A stretch of DNA of 64,000 bases from Paenibacillus_L residui (GTDB taxonomy: Bacteria; Bacillota; Bacilli; Paenibacillales; NBRC-103111). How positions within the stretch are numbered: the first letter of the stretch is position 1; each line of letters opens with the position of its first letter. Positions 53,793 to 63,470 of this stretch are shown piece after piece. The notes under the pieces are model-generated. The model ran no database searches and was not told where the DNA came from. It was given only the letters and a program-made list of their open reading frames with translations. The stretch lies in contig NZ_JBHTIU010000003.1 in NCBI RefSeq assembly GCF_042677205.1, positions 93,067-157,066 of the forward strand. The letters are read 5' to 3'. The position numbers and the translations under genes are program-made.

Positions 53793-54777
53793 TTTATATC
53801 CGCTCGTGCAGAACGAAATGATCAAAATGTTGAAGAAGCGCCGTTTCCTTGTCGTTGTTCTAATTCTCGCTATTCTGATCCCGATGTTTACCTATGCCCA
53901 GATGAAGGTGGCCGAAAACTACCGCAAGCAGTTCGGGACGGAAGACTGGCGGGTAACGACCCAGCAGCAAATCATTGACTATACCAACCGATTGAACAGC
54001 AACCGGGTGGCTGAGGAATGGAAGAAGATTCTGCGGGTCGAGGTGCAGAGACTGCAGTATGCGCTTGAGCAGAACGTCAACCCGCAGTGGCCTAGCGGGG
54101 TAACCTTCATGAGGGATTTTGTCCAGAATTCGGTCAGTTTGTTCATTCCGCTCTTGATTGCGGTCATGGCTTCCGATATCATTTCCTCGGAGCATTCGAC
54201 GGGAACGATCAAGCTTTTGTTGACAAGGCCGGTGCAAAGATGGAAAATTTTGATGAGCAAATGGGTCACCCTCATTTTGTTTGTCGGGCTGATCCTCCTG
54301 TCTACCGCTATTTTGTCTTATCTCATCTCGGGTGCCGTCTTCGGCTATTCGGGATGGAATATGCCGGTGCTGATCGGATATCAGCTGATCGGGGACGAAT
54401 TGAGCACGGCTAACGTCCATGCGATTCCGCAATGGCAGTTCATTCTAATGGAAATCGGCCTCGCCTGGTTCTCCGGCGTGATCGTCGCTACACTGTCGCT
54501 AATGGTATCCGTTCTGGTCCGCAGTACCGCAGCCAGTATGGGAATAATGCTCGCGACGCTCATCGCCGGAACAATACTGACCAATATGGTCTCCACCTGG
54601 GAGAGCGCTAAATATTTGTTTATGGTAAACTTGGAGACGATCAATTATTTAACGGGCTCTATTCCACCTGTGCCGGGAATGACATTGACCTTCTCCCTGG
54701 CGACTCTTGCGGTTTGGGGGTTGGCGGCACTCATTATCGCTTTTACTGTTTTTACTCGGAAGGATATAATGAACTAG
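53785..54777 (+). CDS. ABC-2 transporter permease
   Basis: The TTG at 53785 follows GGAGGGTGA and overlaps the upstream stop; GTG at 53776 would lie in the ribosome site. The protein has 330 residues, six membrane segments, and a long extracytoplasmic region between the first two (about 45-115). The line ISSEHSTGTIKLLLTRPVQRW is the typical cytoplasmic motif of ABC-2/NatB-type permeases. It should form an exporter with the ATPase encoded just before it. Confidence 0.88.
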   Translation: MVSLYPLVQNEMIKMLKKRRFLVVVLILAILIPMFTYAQMKVAENYRKQFGTEDWRVTTQQQIIDYTNRLNSNRVAEEWKKILRVEVQRLQYALEQNVNPQWPSGVTFMRDFVQNSVSLFIPLLIAVMASDIISSEHSTGTIKLLLTRPVQRWKILMSKWVTLILFVGLILLSTAILSYLISGAVFGYSGWNMPVLIGYQLIGDELSTANVHAIPQWQFILMEIGLAWFSGVIVATLSLMVSVLVRSTAASMGIMLATLIAGTILTNMVSTWESAKYLFMVNLETINYLTGSIPPVPGMTLTFSLATLAVWGLAALIIAFTVFTRKDIMN

Positions 54778-54839
54778 TATGGATACAATCGATGCCATAT
54801 TCTAGACGTCATAGCTTACTTTGATTAGGAGGCACATGA

Positions 54840-56816
54840 ATGGCCGAGCAGTTGGATTTATTCACGCAAGACAATGCGCCTCGTACAGCGGAGTACGGGG
54901 CGGATGATATACAGATACTGGAAGGATTGACGGCTGTACGCAAGCGGCCGGGAATGTACATAGGGAGCACCGGAACGTCCGGATTGCACCATCTCGTATG
55001 GGAAATTGTCGATAATTCGGTGGACGAGCACCTGGCCAAATTCTGTTCGGAGATCGAAATCGTTATTCATAAAGATCAATCGATTACCGTCCGGGATAAT
55101 GGCCGGGGGATTCCGACCGGAATACACAAGTCCGGCATCCCTACGCCGCAGGTGGTCTTCACCATGCTCCATGCCGGAGGTAAATTCGGCGGAGCCGGTT
55201 ACAAAAAATCCGGGGGATTGCACGGGGTCGGGGCATCGGTCACGAATGCCCTGTCCGAATGGCTGGAGGTAGAAATTTACCGCGACGGTAAAATCCACAA
55301 GCAGCGATTCGAGTATTGGGTGGACGCCGACGGCAAAGAGCACGTCGGGGAAGCGGTGACCGGTCTGGAGGTCATCGGAAACACCAACCGGACAGGGACG
55401 AAGGTCTCTTTTCTCCCTGACAGAAGGGTGTTTGCCAACGGAATCAGCGTCAGCTACGACACACTTGCGGAGCGGCTGCAGGAAATCGCGTTCCTGAATT
55501 CCGGGCTGAAGGTGACGATCAAGGACGAGCGGTCGGAGAAGGTCGATCACTTCGAATACGATGGCGGAGCCAGCCAATTCGTTCAATTTTTGAATGAAGG
55601 GAAGTCGGTTCTGCACGATGTCATTCATTTCGCCGCGGAGAAGGATGAGATCGAAGTGGAGGTTGCGCTGCAATATAATGACGGCTATACGGAAACGTTA
55701 GCCTCTTTCGTTAACTCCATTCCGACCCGAGGCGGCGGAACGCATGAAACCGGGTTTAAGACGGCTTACACCCGCGTGATGAATGAATACGCCCGCAAGA
55801 CGGGGATTTTGAAGGAAAAGGACAAAAATCTGGACGGCGCGGATTTGCGCGAAGGACTGATGGCCGTCATCAACATCAAAATGAGCGACGTCGAATTTGT
55901 CGGACAGACGAAAGATCAGTTGGGCAGCTCATCGGCGAGAAGCGCGGTGGATGCGGTCGTATCCGATAAAATGGCGATTTTCCTGGAGGAAAATCCGCAG
56001 GTTGCCCAGATGATGCTCAAGAAGGCGGTGCAATCGGCGAAGGCCCGGGAAGCGGCTCGTAAAGCCCGGGAAGAAGTCCGCTCAGGCAAGAAAGGGAGGA
56101 GCGAAAGCTCGAATCTGAACGGAAAGCTCACCCCTGCCCAGTCCAAGGACTATGCGAACAACGAGCTGTTCATCGTGGAGGGGGATTCGGCCGGAGGCTC
56201 GGCCAAGCAAGGAAGGGATTCGAAGCATCAGGCGATCCTCCCGCTCAAAGGAAAGCCTATGAATCCGGAGAAGGCCAAGCTTCTGGATATTTTGAAGAAT
56301 GATGAGTATAAAGCGATCATTGCAGCCATCGGGGCGGGAGTCGGCAGCGAGTTCGACCAGGAAGAAAGCAATTACGGCAAAATCATTATTATGACCGACG
56401 CCGATACGGATGGAGCTCACATTCAGGTGCTGCTGCTGACTTTCTTCTACCGTTACATGAAGCCGCTTATTGATTCCGGACGGGTATATATCGCTCAGCC
56501 TCCACTGTACAAGCTGACCAAGAAGGCCGGCAAGAAATCGGAGGAACGCTATGTGTTCAGCGATGAAGAGCTGCAGCAAGCGATGAAGGAAATGGGCAAG
56601 AACGTAGAAATTCAGCGTTATAAAGGGCTCGGAGAGATGAATCCCGAGCAGCTGTGGGAGACGACGATGAATCCGGAAAGCCGGACCTTGTTCCAGGTCA
56701 TGATTGAGGATGCGGCCAAGGCGGAACGCAGAGTGTCCACTTTGATGGGCGATAAGGTCGATCCCCGGAAGCGCTGGATTATTGAAAATGTGGACTTTAC
56801 GGAATTTGAAGAATAG
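54840..56816 (+). CDS. parE: DNA topoisomerase IV subunit B
   Basis: The 658-residue protein has a GHKL ATPase domain (EIVDNSVDEH, DNGRGIPTG, GGLHGVGASVTNALS), a transducer domain and a Toprim domain (IVEGDSAGGSAKQGRD, TDADTDGAHIQ). Length and the MAEQLDLFTQ start suit ParE rather than GyrB, and parC follows after 14 bases. Topoisomerase IV unlinks daughter chromosomes after replication. AGGAGG lies about 8 bases before the ATG. It is the target of quinolone and aminocoumarin drugs. Confidence 0.95.
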   Translation: MAEQLDLFTQDNAPRTAEYGADDIQILEGLTAVRKRPGMYIGSTGTSGLHHLVWEIVDNSVDEHLAKFCSEIEIVIHKDQSITVRDNGRGIPTGIHKSGIPTPQVVFTMLHAGGKFGGAGYKKSGGLHGVGASVTNALSEWLEVEIYRDGKIHKQRFEYWVDADGKEHVGEAVTGLEVIGNTNRTGTKVSFLPDRRVFANGISVSYDTLAERLQEIAFLNSGLKVTIKDERSEKVDHFEYDGGASQFVQFLNEGKSVLHDVIHFAAEKDEIEVEVALQYNDGYTETLASFVNSIPTRGGGTHETGFKTAYTRVMNEYARKTGILKEKDKNLDGADLREGLMAVINIKMSDVEFVGQTKDQLGSSSARSAVDAVVSDKMAIFLEENPQVAQMMLKKAVQSAKAREAARKAREEVRSGKKGRSESSNLNGKLTPAQSKDYANNELFIVEGDSAGGSAKQGRDSKHQAILPLKGKPMNPEKAKLLDILKNDEYKAIIAAIGAGVGSEFDQEESNYGKIIIMTDADTDGAHIQVLLLTFFYRYMKPLIDSGRVYIAQPPLYKLTKKAGKKSEERYVFSDEELQQAMKEMGKNVEIQRYKGLGEMNPEQLWETTMNPESRTLFQVMIEDAAKAERRVSTLMGDKVDPRKRWIIENVDFTEFEE

Positions 56817-56830
56817 AGGGGACAGACGCC

Positions 56831-59287
56831 ATGAGTACGCTGGAAAAATTTTTACCTGCCTTTTTAGAAGATGTCATGGGAGACCGGTTCGGCCGCTATT
56901 CCAAATACATCATTCAAGACCGGGCGATTCCGGACGTTCGTGACGGACTGAAGCCGGTACAGAGGCGCATCCTGTATTCCATGTACGAAGCCGGGAACAC
57001 GCCGGACAAGCCCTACCGCAAATCGGCCAAGACGGTAGGGGATGTCATGGGGAACTACCATCCGCACGGAGATGCTTCCATTTACGACGGAATGGTCCGT
57101 ATGGCCCAATCCTGGAAAATGGGGCATGCGCTGATTGACGGCCACGGCAACTGGGGGTCCCAGGACGATGATCCTCCGGCGGCGATGCGTTATACGGAAG
57201 CCCGGTTATCGTCCATCGCCATGGAAATGCTGCGCGATATCGAGAAGCGGACGGTAGTGTTCAAGGATAACTTCGATAATACGGCCAAGGAGCCGGTCGT
57301 TCTGCCTTCGCGCTTCCCCAATCTGCTGGTCAATGGGGTGAGCGGGATATCCTCCGGTTTTGCCACGGAAATTCCGCCTCACAATTTACGCGAGGTGATC
57401 GACGCATGTATGGCGGTCATGGATGATCCGGACCTGACCCTGGAACAGTTGATGGAAATCGTGAAGGGACCGGATTTCCCGACCGGCGGAATCATTATGG
57501 GGGAAGACGGCATTCGCGAAGCCTATCGAACGGGCAAAGGGCGTATTCACCTGCGCGCCAAGACGGAGATTGAGGATTTGCGGGGTGGCAAGCAGCAGAT
57601 CGTCATTACGGAAATTCCGTATCAGGTCGTGAAAGCCCGCCTGGTCACGGCCATGGAAAACATCCGGCTGGAGAAAAAGGTGGAAGGGATTGCGGAGGTA
57701 CGGGACGAAAGCGGGCGCAACGGGCTTCGCATCGTTGTCGAGCTGCGGAAAGACGCGGACGCCCAAGGAATTCTGGCGTACTTGTTAAAGCGCACCGATC
57801 TCCAGGTGACCTATAACTTCAACATGGTGGCGATTGTCAACAAGACACCACAGCAGCTTGGCTTGAAGCAGATGCTGACTGCCTATATCGCTCACCAGAA
57901 GGAAGTCGTCACCTACCGGACGCAATATGATCTGGAGAAGGCGGAGGACCGTGCTCACGTAGTCGAAGGGCTGGTCAAAGCCCTGAATATTCTGGATGAT
58001 GTCATTGCGACGATTAAAGCTTCCAAAAACCGCCAGGATGCCCAGAATAATTTAGTCGAGCAGTACGGCTTTACGGAAAGACAAGCGGATGCGATACTCA
58101 CGTTGCAGCTGTACAGGCTGACTAATCTCGAAATTACGTCCCTGGAAAAAGAACTGAAGGAAGTCCGCAAGACGATCGACTATTTACAATCGATTCTGTC
58201 CAGCGAACGGAAGCTCTTTAAGGTTATCAAGGATGAGCTGACGGAAATCCGCGATCGCTACGGTATCGACAGACGCTCCGAAATCCAGGGCGAAATGGAA
58301 GAGATCAAGGTCAACCTGGAGGTCATGGTCCCGGCAGAGGATGTCTTCGTGGCGTTGTCCAATGAAGGCTACGTGAAACGGACCAGCAAGCTATCCTTTA
58401 CCCGGTCCGGCGGCGATGTGGACAGCATAGGACTTAAGGAAGGGGATTTCCTCCGCTTCCTGCTCGATGTGAATACGATAGATAACTTGCTCATTTTTAC
58501 CTCGAAGGGCCAGTATTACCTGCTCCCCGTCCATCAGGTCCCCGAGTACAAATGGAAGGAGAACGGGACGGCGATTGTCAACGTGATACCGATCGCCAAG
58601 GAGGACCGCATCGTTTCGGTCATTCCGGTCAAAGATTTCGAAGATCCGGAGCTGTCCGTCGTCTTCGTCACCCGTAAAGGCCAGGTTAAACGAACGGCAC
58701 TGAAGGAATATTTCACGAACCGATCCAATGCGATTATCGCCTGCAAGGTTTCCGAGCAGGATGAGATCATTGCAGTCCAATTATCGGATAACCGCAAGGA
58801 TTTACTTCTGGTTACGAAGAATGGAATGAGCATCCGCTTCATGGAGGATGAAATCAACAGCATGGGCCGGGCCGCTGGGGGCGTCCGGGGCATTCAACTG
58901 AAGGATGACGATGAAGTCGTTGCCGCCGAATGGGTCAAAGGGGAAGAAGGAGAAGTGCTGGTCGTAACCGATCTGGGGTACGGCAAGCGTTCCCTCCTAT
59001 TGGATTATCCGTTGCAGGGCCGCGGCGGCCGCGGGGTATTCACCTTCGAATTCAAGGACGGCAAACGGGTCCGTTCCAACGGCTCCGTAATCGTGGGAGC
59101 CTTCGCGGTTAAAGAAGAATACGAACTAACCGTTATTCTCGATGACGGCGGGCGACACAGTTTCTCAACGGAGAAAGCTCCTATTGAGGAGCGCAAGTCA
59201 ACGGGCAAGCTGCTTGTTCCGGCCTCCAAAGCCAATAAGCTGGAGTACATCGGGAAAAAAGCGACGATCGAGGAGACTCCGAAATAA
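56831..59287 (+). CDS. parC: DNA topoisomerase IV subunit A
   Basis: The 818-residue protein has the winged-helix/tower domains with the catalytic tyrosine in AMRYTEARLS and the quinolone-region motif YHPHGDASIYDGMVRMAQ, and a C-terminal beta-pinwheel with repeated blades (YVKRTSKLSF, GQVKRTALKEY, GMSIRFMEDE). The element LQGRGGRGV resembles a degenerate GyrA box, in line with ParC rather than GyrA. It forms the A2B2 enzyme with ParE, encoded directly upstream. Confidence 0.95.
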   Translation: MSTLEKFLPAFLEDVMGDRFGRYSKYIIQDRAIPDVRDGLKPVQRRILYSMYEAGNTPDKPYRKSAKTVGDVMGNYHPHGDASIYDGMVRMAQSWKMGHALIDGHGNWGSQDDDPPAAMRYTEARLSSIAMEMLRDIEKRTVVFKDNFDNTAKEPVVLPSRFPNLLVNGVSGISSGFATEIPPHNLREVIDACMAVMDDPDLTLEQLMEIVKGPDFPTGGIIMGEDGIREAYRTGKGRIHLRAKTEIEDLRGGKQQIVITEIPYQVVKARLVTAMENIRLEKKVEGIAEVRDESGRNGLRIVVELRKDADAQGILAYLLKRTDLQVTYNFNMVAIVNKTPQQLGLKQMLTAYIAHQKEVVTYRTQYDLEKAEDRAHVVEGLVKALNILDDVIATIKASKNRQDAQNNLVEQYGFTERQADAILTLQLYRLTNLEITSLEKELKEVRKTIDYLQSILSSERKLFKVIKDELTEIRDRYGIDRRSEIQGEMEEIKVNLEVMVPAEDVFVALSNEGYVKRTSKLSFTRSGGDVDSIGLKEGDFLRFLLDVNTIDNLLIFTSKGQYYLLPVHQVPEYKWKENGTAIVNVIPIAKEDRIVSVIPVKDFEDPELSVVFVTRKGQVKRTALKEYFTNRSNAIIACKVSEQDEIIAVQLSDNRKDLLLVTKNGMSIRFMEDEINSMGRAAGGVRGIQLKDDDEVVAAEWVKGEEGEVLVVTDLGYGKRSLLLDYPLQGRGGRGVFTFEFKDGKRVRSNGSVIVGAFAVKEEYELTVILDDGGRHSFSTEKAPIEERKSTGKLLVPASKANKLEYIGKKATIEETPK

Positions 59288-59405
59288 AGGTTAGGGCTTC
59301 GCTAGGCGGTCTGTCCGGTACTTAAAACGACTTAAAACGCCTATCGCGGCAATTTATCGCTGAATGCAGGCCTTTTCGGACATCAAGGGTTGATCGGCCG
59401 ACGGA
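59288..59405. other. Gap between parC and the 56-aa gene
   Basis: No gene or clear terminator is seen. It contains two close copies of ACTTAAAACG (about 59321 and 59331) and convergent gene ends. Confidence 0.4.
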
Positions 59406-59576
59406 TTAATCATATCCGATGGATGGCGGATCGATTTTGTCAAGCAGATTCAGTGCAATTTCCAAAATGGCCCAAGCCGGCATCGGTTCATCGAACCGTT
59501 CCTGCCAGCTTGGGTCGTTGATTATTCCTTCCTTCAATGCGCGAATGATGATTTCCCGCTTTATTTGACTATCCAT
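59406..59576 (-). CDS. 56-residue protein of unknown function
   Basis: The frame starts at ATG (59576) after AAAGGGGGAG at proper spacing and ends TAA at 59406. The sequence starts MDSQIKREIIIRALKEG, continues IINDPSWQERFDEPM and ends LLDKIDPPSIGYD; it looks helical, amphipathic and well-formed. The ribosome site and sensible composition support a real small gene. No family is recognised. Confidence 0.7.
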   Translation of the reverse strand: MDSQIKREIIIRALKEGIINDPSWQERFDEPMPAWAILEIALNLLDKIDPPSIGYD

Positions 59577-59729
59577 GTCGACTCCCCCTTTCTAATCCTT
59601 CAAATCCAGGGTGCGATTCTACAAAATCTGATCCTCGGGTCATCTGCCTATTTTATGTGTATGTTGAAGAGCGTCAAAAGGTACATTTTCACATCGATTA
59701 ATGTCATAAAGTATTAAGCGGATTAAACT

Positions 59730-59758
59730 TTAAATCGACATTCGGTCAGTGCTATAAT
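59730..59758 (+). promoter_or_regulatory. Promoter of the MarR gene
   Basis: An extended -10 (TGCTATAAT, TATAAT at 59753-59758) stands 17 bases after a weak -35 (TTAAAT at 59730-59735). Transcription would start near 59766, 28 bases before the ATG. Confidence 0.6.
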
Positions 59759-59793
59759 GAGGACAAACCAAGGAAACCGGAGGGAAGAATCGC

Positions 59794-60204
59794 ATGTATA
59801 CGAACGATTTCGCCAGACTGTGGTTTAAACTTTCCAAAGATCTTAAGAATCATATGGAAACCGGCTTGGCCCCAACGTTGACCGAAGGACAATTGAATGT
59901 ACTGGAACTGCTGGAGGCTCACGAGAGAATGAAGCCCTCGGACTTCATTGCCTATCTGGAGACGACTCCGGCTGCTATAACGACATTGCTGGACAGAATG
60001 GAAAAGGGCGGCCTGATCGTCCGCGAACGGGATGATCATGACCGCCGAATCGTCTGGGTGAAGACAACGGACAGGGGAAGAGAGGAATGCGCGAGGGGAG
60101 TGCAAATCCGGGAGCAGTTCCTGCAATCGCATCTGGACCGGATCTCCGCCCATAATCAGCAGCTGCTGGTCTACTTGCTGGGCAAGGTCGCCAACGCTTC
60201 CTGA
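59794..60204 (+). CDS. MarR-family transcriptional regulator
   Basis: The 136-residue protein has the winged-helix fold of MarR: LTEGQLNVLELLEAHE, the recognition helix region KPSDFIAYLETTPAAITTLL and the wing KGGLIVRERDDHDRRIVWV. The ATG follows CCGGAGGGAA. It converges on the RluA-type gene with a two-base gap, so the target genes may be elsewhere or the gene may regulate itself. The effector is not known. Confidence 0.9.
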   Translation: MYTNDFARLWFKLSKDLKNHMETGLAPTLTEGQLNVLELLEAHERMKPSDFIAYLETTPAAITTLLDRMEKGGLIVRERDDHDRRIVWVKTTDRGREECARGVQIREQFLQSHLDRISAHNQQLLVYLLGKVANAS

Positions 60205-60206
60205 GC

Positions 60207-60926
60207 CTACTTCAGCTCCAGCTCCTCCCTCCACTCGGTCCATGGGTAAACCGTCGGTGGGCTGCAGGAGAACGTCATCCACTCCCGCTTGACCGGATGT
60301 TCGAAGGAAAGACTGGAGGACCACAGGGCAATTTGCTGTCCGGGCCGGTTCCGGCCGTGCCCGTAACGCTGATCGCCATATAAAGGGTGGCCTTCCGTCG
60401 ACATTTGTACCCGAATCTGGTGGGAGCGTCCCGTGAGCAGATGAATCTCGACGAGACTCAGCAGCTCGGAAGGGCCTATAACCTTGTAGTCAAGAATGGC
60501 TTCCTTGGCCCCGGCTTTGGCTTTGGGTACGGAGGAGACGGTGTTCGTGCTGCTATCCTTAAGCAGGTAATGAACGAGCCGGCCCGCAGTCGGCTTGGGG
60601 GTTCCGTGGACAACGGCCAGATAGGTCTTGTCCAGCTTCCGGGTACGGACGGCATCGGCCAAGCGGGAAGCTGCCTTGGAGGTTTTGGCGAACACCATGA
60701 CTCCGCCTACGGGACGGTCCAGACGGTGGACCAGACCGAGATAGACATTCCCTGGCTTTTGATAGCGGACTTTCAAATCTTCCTTAAGAACGGACAGCAG
60801 GTCCGGATCGTTCGATTCGTCCTGTTGAGACGGCATATTCACCGGCTTCACCACCACCAGGATGTGATTGTCCTCATACAGGACAGGAACCTCCATAGGA
60901 GGAAGACCGGCCTTCGTCATCGTCAT
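60207..60926 (-). CDS. RluA-family pseudouridine synthase
   Basis: The start at 60926 is chosen because its ATG overlaps the stop of the upstream methyltransferase (ATGA); a longer frame runs back into that gene and is not believable. The protein has 239 residues. The catalytic Asp lies in GLVHRLDRPVGGVMVFAKTS (motif HRLD), with YLAVVHG and LLTGRSHQIRVQM as further family motifs. There is no N-terminal S4 domain. It should convert uridine to pseudouridine in rRNA or tRNA. The methyltransferase next to it also acts on rRNA-like substrates, so the two may share one target. Confidence 0.9.
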   Translation of the reverse strand: MTMTKAGLPPMEVPVLYEDNHILVVVKPVNMPSQQDESNDPDLLSVLKEDLKVRYQKPGNVYLGLVHRLDRPVGGVMVFAKTSKAASRLADAVRTRKLDKTYLAVVHGTPKPTAGRLVHYLLKDSSTNTVSSVPKAKAGAKEAILDYKVIGPSELLSLVEIHLLTGRSHQIRVQMSTEGHPLYGDQRYGHGRNRPGQQIALWSSSLSFEHPVKREWMTFSCSPPTVYPWTEWREELELK

Positions 60927-61789
60927 AATTCCCATCGCCCCAATATTCCACAGGGCAGCACCAGCCCGCTTGCCGTAATCGGCAATCCGATTTCTCCGGT
61001 AGCAATCGTCCCCCCGTGCTTTCTCTGCAAGGCGAGCGTTAGTATATTGGCAAGCACCGAAGCGGAAATTCCTGTCGTATACGAATTGATCAGGAAGAAC
61101 AGCGGCCGGTCGGACAGAATGCCGGTACACGATTCCACGAACGGATACAGGTCCTTCTCCAGCTTCCACATCTCCCCGTTCGGTCCCCTGCCGTAAGAGG
61201 GAGGGTCCATGATGATGGCGTCGTAACGGTTGCCGCGGCGGTGCTCGCGCTGGACAAACTTGAAGACATCATCGGTTATGTAACGGATAGGACGGTCCGC
61301 AAGGTTGGACAAGGCGGCGTTCTCCTTCGCCCACTGAACCATTCCTTTGGCCGCATCGACATGTACGACCTCCGCGCCGGCCGAAGCGCAAGCCAGGGTG
61401 GCGCCACCGGTATAGGCGAACAAATTCAGCACTTTGATCGGCCTTCCGGCTTGCCGGATCTTGTCCATCATCCAATCCCAGTTGGCGGCTTGTTCCGGAA
61501 ACAGGCCGGTATGCTTAAAGCCGGTGGGCTTGATATAAAACTTCAAGCGGCCGTAGGAAATGCTCCAGCGCTCCGGGAGCTTGACCCGTTCCTTCCATTC
61601 ACCGCCACCGCTCGAGCTGCGGTAATAACGGGCGCTAGCCTCTTTCCAAAGCCCGCTGTTGCTGTCCTCCGCCGGCCAAATGATCTGCGGGTCGGGGCGT
61701 CTCAGGACATAGCCTCCCCAGCGTTCCAGCTTCTCCCCGTCTCCGGTATCGATTAATTCAAATTGTTCCCATCGATCTGCAACGTACAT
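60923..61789 (-). CDS. Class I SAM-dependent methyltransferase, rRNA cytosine methyltransferase-like
   Basis: The 288-residue protein has the SAM-binding motif VLNLFAYTGGATLACASAGA, an acidic residue after strand 2 in EVVHVDAAKGM, and the catalytic DPPSYGRG of the RlmI/RlmK and related family. It lacks the N-terminal PUA domain of E. coli RlmI, so it is the short form. The target is probably rRNA. Its end overlaps the start of the RluA-type gene. Confidence 0.87.
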   Translation of the reverse strand: MYVADRWEQFELIDTGDGEKLERWGGYVLRRPDPQIIWPAEDSNSGLWKEASARYYRSSSGGGEWKERVKLPERWSISYGRLKFYIKPTGFKHTGLFPEQAANWDWMMDKIRQAGRPIKVLNLFAYTGGATLACASAGAEVVHVDAAKGMVQWAKENAALSNLADRPIRYITDDVFKFVQREHRRGNRYDAIIMDPPSYGRGPNGEMWKLEKDLYPFVESCTGILSDRPLFFLINSYTTGISASVLANILTLALQRKHGGTIATGEIGLPITASGLVLPCGILGRWEL

Positions 61790-61947
61790 TCGTTATGCCT
61801 CTTTTCAACTAAACTGGATTCAAGTGAATTTCCTTTCTATTCTACAACACCCGGGCCCGCATTATCCAGTTGGGACGGAGTTCCATCAAGCCGCTCTCCT
61901 GAAACGCGGGACGAATCGCTCTTATCACACCATACTCGTCCTTAGGA

Positions 61948-62598
61948 TTAATGAAGCTGTCCGCCTTCGACAGGGATTACCTCCTGCCCGCAGGCGATGC
62001 TGGTCTGAACGGCTATTTCCAATGCCCGCACGATAACTTCCAGACTCATGCTCGGCCTGTCCGGGAATGCCGCAGCCTGTTTCGGGAGGTAAGGGATATG
62101 GATAAAGCCGCCGCGAGTGCCCGGATAACGGGTCGCCAGCAGGTGAGACAGCCCATAGAACAAATGGTTGCATACGAAAGTGCCTGCCGTTTGGGAAACG
62201 GAGGCCGGGATGCCTGCTTGCCGCAGGCGGCTTACGATGGTTTTGACGGGCAAAGTGGACCAATAGGCCGCCGGACCTCCAGCAATAATCGGGGTATCTA
62301 TCGGACGGTTGCCTTCATTGTCCGGAATCGGCGCGTCATCGATGTTGATCGCTATCCGTTCGACGGTAATTCCGCTGCGCCCGCCGGCTTGACCTACGGC
62401 AATGACAATATCAGGCTGAAGGGCATCGATGGCCTTCTCGAGCACGTTCAGGCATTTGCCAAAGACGGTCGGCATTTCCAGAGCCTCCAGCCTGGCTCCT
62501 TCGACCGCTGCTCCCTGCAGCCGTTTGACGGCCTCCAGTGACGGGTTGACCGTTTCGCCGCCGAAAGGCTGGAAGCCTGTAAGCAGTACGGATTTCAT
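61948..62598 (-). CDS. pcp: Pyrrolidone-carboxylate peptidase (pyroglutamyl-peptidase I)
   Basis: The 216-residue protein has the cysteine peptidase triad: Glu80 in GITVERIAINI, Cys143 in AGTFVCNHLFYG and His167 in GGFIHIPYLP. It removes N-terminal pyroglutamate from peptides. The ATG follows AGGAGGAGATC. It lies downstream of pxpA on the same strand, so release of pyroglutamate and its conversion to glutamate are encoded together. Confidence 0.94.
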   Translation of the reverse strand: MKSVLLTGFQPFGGETVNPSLEAVKRLQGAAVEGARLEALEMPTVFGKCLNVLEKAIDALQPDIVIAVGQAGGRSGITVERIAINIDDAPIPDNEGNRPIDTPIIAGGPAAYWSTLPVKTIVSRLRQAGIPASVSQTAGTFVCNHLFYGLSHLLATRYPGTRGGFIHIPYLPKQAAAFPDRPSMSLEVIVRALEIAVQTSIACGQEVIPVEGGQLH

Positions 62599-62690
62599 GC
62601 TTGATCTCCTCCTGTCCCTGAAAGTATGGAAAAGGTGTAAACAGTGATTCGATCCTGTTGGCCAAAGAAGGTGCGGGAATAGCCTTAAGC

Positions 62691-63470
62691 TTATAAACCG
62701 CCTTCCTGCTGCCGCTGTGGTGCGCGAATGGCAATTCTCGCGGCCAGCAGCGCTTCGCGGATGAGGCGGGAGGAGGCCAACGCTTCTTCGCCGTCTCCGT
62801 GAATGCAGACGGTCTGGACCTCCAGGCTGACCTCCTGCCCGTCCAGCGAGCGGACCTTCCCCTCGATGGTCATCCGGACAGCCTGGTCCGCCGCTTGCTG
62901 CGGGTCGGTGAGGAGGCCGTGCGGGTGGGAGCGCGGAGTCAGCGTTCCGTCCGCCTGATAGGTCCGGTCGGCGAAAGCTTCGCTGACGGTCGCAAGCCCA
63001 AGCTTGCGGCCGGCGCGGATCAATTCCGATCCGGACAAGCCGAACAACAGCAGGGACGGATCTACCCGCCGCACGGCCTCCGCCACGGCTTCCGCAAGCG
63101 GAGCGCTCTGGGCCGCCATGTTATAGAGGGCGCCATGTGGCTTGACATGCTGCATGGTACCGCCCTCCGCATGCACGAAGGCCTGCAGGGCCCCGACCTG
63201 GTACACGGTCAGGTCGTAAGCTTCCTGGGGCGTGATCTCCATCCGCCGGCGTCCGAAGCCGGCTCGGTCCGGAAGCCCCGGATGGGCCCCGATGGCCGTC
63301 CCTGCCTCCAGCGCCAGACGGACGGTCTTGCGCATCGTGGACGGATCTCCGGCATGAAAGCCGCAGGCGATGTTCACGGAGGTGGCCAGCGGAATGAGGG
63401 CTTCGTCATTGCCGATCCGGTAGGCTCCGAAGCCTTCGCCCAAATCGCAGTTCAAGTCGATAGTATACAA
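62691..63470 (-). CDS. pxpA: 5-oxoprolinase subunit A (LamB/YcsF family)
   Basis: The 259-residue protein starts with TTG after AAGGAGAGG and matches PxpA: DLNCDLGEGFGAYRIGND, SVNIACGFHAGDPSTM and AIGAHPGLPDRAGFGRR. With PxpB and PxpC it hydrolyses 5-oxoproline to glutamate using ATP. The start overlaps the end of pxpC by 19 bases. pxpB is presumably beyond the window. Confidence 0.94.
   Translation of the reverse strand: MYTIDLNCDLGEGFGAYRIGNDEALIPLATSVNIACGFHAGDPSTMRKTVRLALEAGTAIGAHPGLPDRAGFGRRRMEITPQEAYDLTVYQVGALQAFVHAEGGTMQHVKPHGALYNMAAQSAPLAEAVAEAVRRVDPSLLLFGLSGSELIRAGRKLGLATVSEAFADRTYQADGTLTPRSHPHGLLTDPQQAADQAVRMTIEGKVRSLDGQEVSLEVQTVCIHGDGEEALASSRLIREALLAARIAIRAPQRQQEGGL

Noticed and set aside
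60927..61169. Longer N-terminus for the RluA-type enzyme
   Set aside because: The extra 81 residues would come from a second frame inside the methyltransferase gene and have no family similarity; the ATGA overlap gives a better start.
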